From: Rhodospirillales bacterium
Lineage (GTDB): Bacteria; Pseudomonadota; Alphaproteobacteria; Acetobacterales; Acetobacteraceae
NCBI GenBank assembly: GCA_015654825.1
Contig: JAATGE010000606.1
Location: 1-7,855, forward strand
Reading direction: 5' to 3'
DNA: 7,855 bases
Positions within the stretch are counted from its first letter, which is position 1. Each line of letters starts with the position of its first letter. Positions 6,925 through 7,855 of this stretch are shown here, one piece after another. The notes beneath the pieces are model-generated. The model was not told the DNA's origin and ran no database searches. It was given only the letters and a program-made list of their open reading frames with translations. Position numbers and translations under genes: made by a program.

Positions 6925-6931
6925 CCCCCCC
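6925..6931 (-). promoter_or_regulatory. G7 tract serving as ribosome binding site of the multicopper oxidase gene
   Basis: In the mRNA a run of seven G ends two bases before the ATG at 6922 and five before the ATG at 6919. No AGGAGG-like site is present, so this run probably pairs with the anti-Shine-Dalgarno. That favours the start at 6919. Homopolymers of this length can slip, which would alter the spacing. Confidence 0.4.
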
Positions 6932-7013
6932 GCGAATTCGATGCAGTTTACATAACTCCGCGACGCTTGAAAAGCCTCCGCACCCTTCCACCAAATCCAC
7001 CCGCAACGTCGGA

Positions 7014-7046
7014 CGGCCGATTGTTACAAAACGACGCAGTCGGCCG
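7014..7046. promoter_or_regulatory. Inverted repeat CGGCCGA-N19-TCGGCCG upstream of the multicopper oxidase
   Basis: Two 7-bp arms lie roughly 100 bases upstream of the oxidase start, with the small palindrome TTGTTACAA (7021-7029) between them. The position suits an operator or leader hairpin. The core CGGCCG is itself palindromic and common in such DNA, so support is weak. Confidence 0.25.
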
Positions 7047-7082
7047 GCGGACTCCGCGAAAAGATCAGGACGTCCGAAAAGG

Positions 7083-7101
7083 CCAGGGCTCTGCCATGGA
7101 C
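7083..7101 (+). repeat. Decayed copy 3 of the hairpin repeat, probable terminator of the membrane protein gene
   Basis: CCAGGG-CTCTG-CCATGG-AC matches the first hairpin of copies 1 and 2, including the CTCTG loop and the trailing GGAC. Each arm has lost one base and the stem carries one G-A mismatch. The second hairpin is missing. A T5 run follows on the plus strand (7102-7106), and AAAA at 7077-7080 gives a T-run after the hairpin on the minus strand. It could therefore terminate in both directions, including the minus-strand gene that stops at 7113. Confidence 0.6.
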
Positions 7102-7112
7102 TTTTTGAATCC

Positions 7113-7855
7113 TCACGGCTTGATTTTCAGGTATTTCTCGAGCGACGTGAACACCACGTCGAACGCGCGATCGCCGAACTCGGTCAGGATACTGTAACCG
7201 GCAATCAGGAACTTCACTTCGTCAGGCAGCGCCTTCAATTGCGCGTCGTCCACCAGCCGCCGCAAATCGTCGCGCAGTTTCTGGCTCACATCCGCATCGA
7301 GATTCTGAAACGCGCCCAACGACGCCATCAGGAAATCATGCGCATGCGTGTAGTTCACGGCGCTCAACTTCGCCGCCCGCGCCGCGACCGACGTCATGCG
7401 CTGCTGCGCCCGCCGGCGATCCACCTCGCGATTGATGGCGGACAGCATCGTATCCAGGATGAACGCCGGCCCAACCGCCACATCCGTCCCACCAGGCTGG
7501 CGGATCGTGAACAGCTTCGTGCGCACCACCACCATGGCCCCGGTGCCGGCCAGGATCACCTTCATGACCGGATGATCCGGTGCATGAAGTTCCTTCGGGA
7601 ACTCATTGAAAAGAAACAGTGCCAGCCCCGCCGCAAACGCGTTCAGGCCGATAAACACCAGCCCAGGCGGCATCATCGCCACCCGCCAAGGCGCATCCCG
7701 GTATCGCGAAACCAGCTCCGCGAACCCGACCAGCGCGCCGATCAGCGCCGTCGGCGCGTACAACCCCGGCGCCGTCAGCCAGGAACAGGCGGCATCGGAA
7801 ACCTGCAGATGCGCCAGCAGGTCGGCCGCGACCAGCAGCAGCAGAATGGTCAGCA
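7113..7855 (-). CDS. Unrecognised membrane protein, N-terminus beyond the right edge
   Basis: The frame is open from the right edge to a TGA at 7113-7115, giving 246 visible residues. Hydrophobic segments lie at about 1-16 (LTILLLLVAADLLAHL), 31-51 and 58-82. A weaker one follows (VMKVILAGTGAMVVV). The remaining ~140 residues are charged, probably helical and soluble (for example INREVDRRRAQQR and KLRDDLRRLVDD), ending in LKIKP. This suggests an inner-membrane anchor with a cytoplasmic helical domain. No catalytic motif or named family is recognisable. The in-frame TTG at 7763 is not the start, because the frame continues upstream through a hydrophobic segment. A terminator-like hairpin follows the stop, so the multicopper oxidase downstream on the same strand probably has its own promoter. 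Confidence 0.75.
   Translation of the reverse strand, partial: LTILLLLVAADLLAHLQVSDAACSWLTAPGLYAPTALIGALVGFAELVSRYRDAPWRVAMMPPGLVFIGLNAFAAGLALFLFNEFPKELHAPDHPVMKVILAGTGAMVVVRTKLFTIRQPGGTDVAVGPAFILDTMLSAINREVDRRRAQQRMTSVAARAAKLSAVNYTHAHDFLMASLGAFQNLDADVSQKLRDDLRRLVDDAQLKALPDEVKFLIAGYSILTEFGDRAFDVVFTSLEKYLKIKP

Noticed and set aside
1..7855. Defence system, prophage, insertion sequence or CRISPR array
   Set aside because: No transposase, nuclease, helicase, integrase or reverse transcriptase domain and no regularly spaced direct repeats were found on either strand.

Overview
The window looks like a chromosomal stretch from a GC-rich alphaproteobacterium. Rhodospirillales, perhaps Acetobacteraceae, is my best guess. 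The basis is the high GC content, the codon usage, the mix of a glutathione-independent formaldehyde dehydrogenase with many small exported proteins, and a GC-rich dispersed hairpin repeat of a kind I associate with that family. The taxonomic call is an inference and was not searched. There are no phage genes, transposases, CRISPR arrays, tRNAs or rRNAs.

Layout from left to right. A plus-strand reading frame ends at 58 and seems to be the tail of a gene cut by the window edge. It converges on a minus-strand zinc-dependent formaldehyde dehydrogenase gene (127-1317), with one copy of the hairpin repeat (64-115) between them. A 365-base non-coding stretch follows. Next is a minus-strand gene (1683-2861) for a secreted seven-repeat GloVer (probable beta-propeller) protein. 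One in-frame TAA interrupts it at a conserved tyrosine, and its ribosome binding site lies inside a perfect 10-bp hairpin. Divergent from it is a DUF3617-type exported protein (3094-3612), followed by a second copy of the repeat (3619-3667). A plus-strand GIN-type (DUF2807) beta-helix protein (3941-4726) comes next, preceded by a sigma-54-like promoter. It converges, across a short GC hairpin (4743-4760), on a large minus-strand multicopper oxidase (4778-6919). Upstream of that, also on the minus strand, is an unrecognised membrane protein (7113 to beyond the right edge), with a decayed third repeat copy acting as a probable terminator at its 3' end.

The genes do not form an operon. Most are single transcription units separated by hairpins, in alternating orientations. 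The shared theme is the cell envelope: four of the six main genes encode proteins with cleavable export signals and a fifth encodes a membrane protein. Formaldehyde dehydrogenase is the only clear cytoplasmic metabolic enzyme.

I see no convincing new multi-gene system such as defence, mobile or biosynthetic. The items most worth a second look are the hairpin that hides the GloVer gene's Shine-Dalgarno, the single nonsense codon in that gene, the hairpin repeat family whose stems hold while loops and arm lengths change, and the sigma-54-like site with an upstream dyad before the GIN protein.
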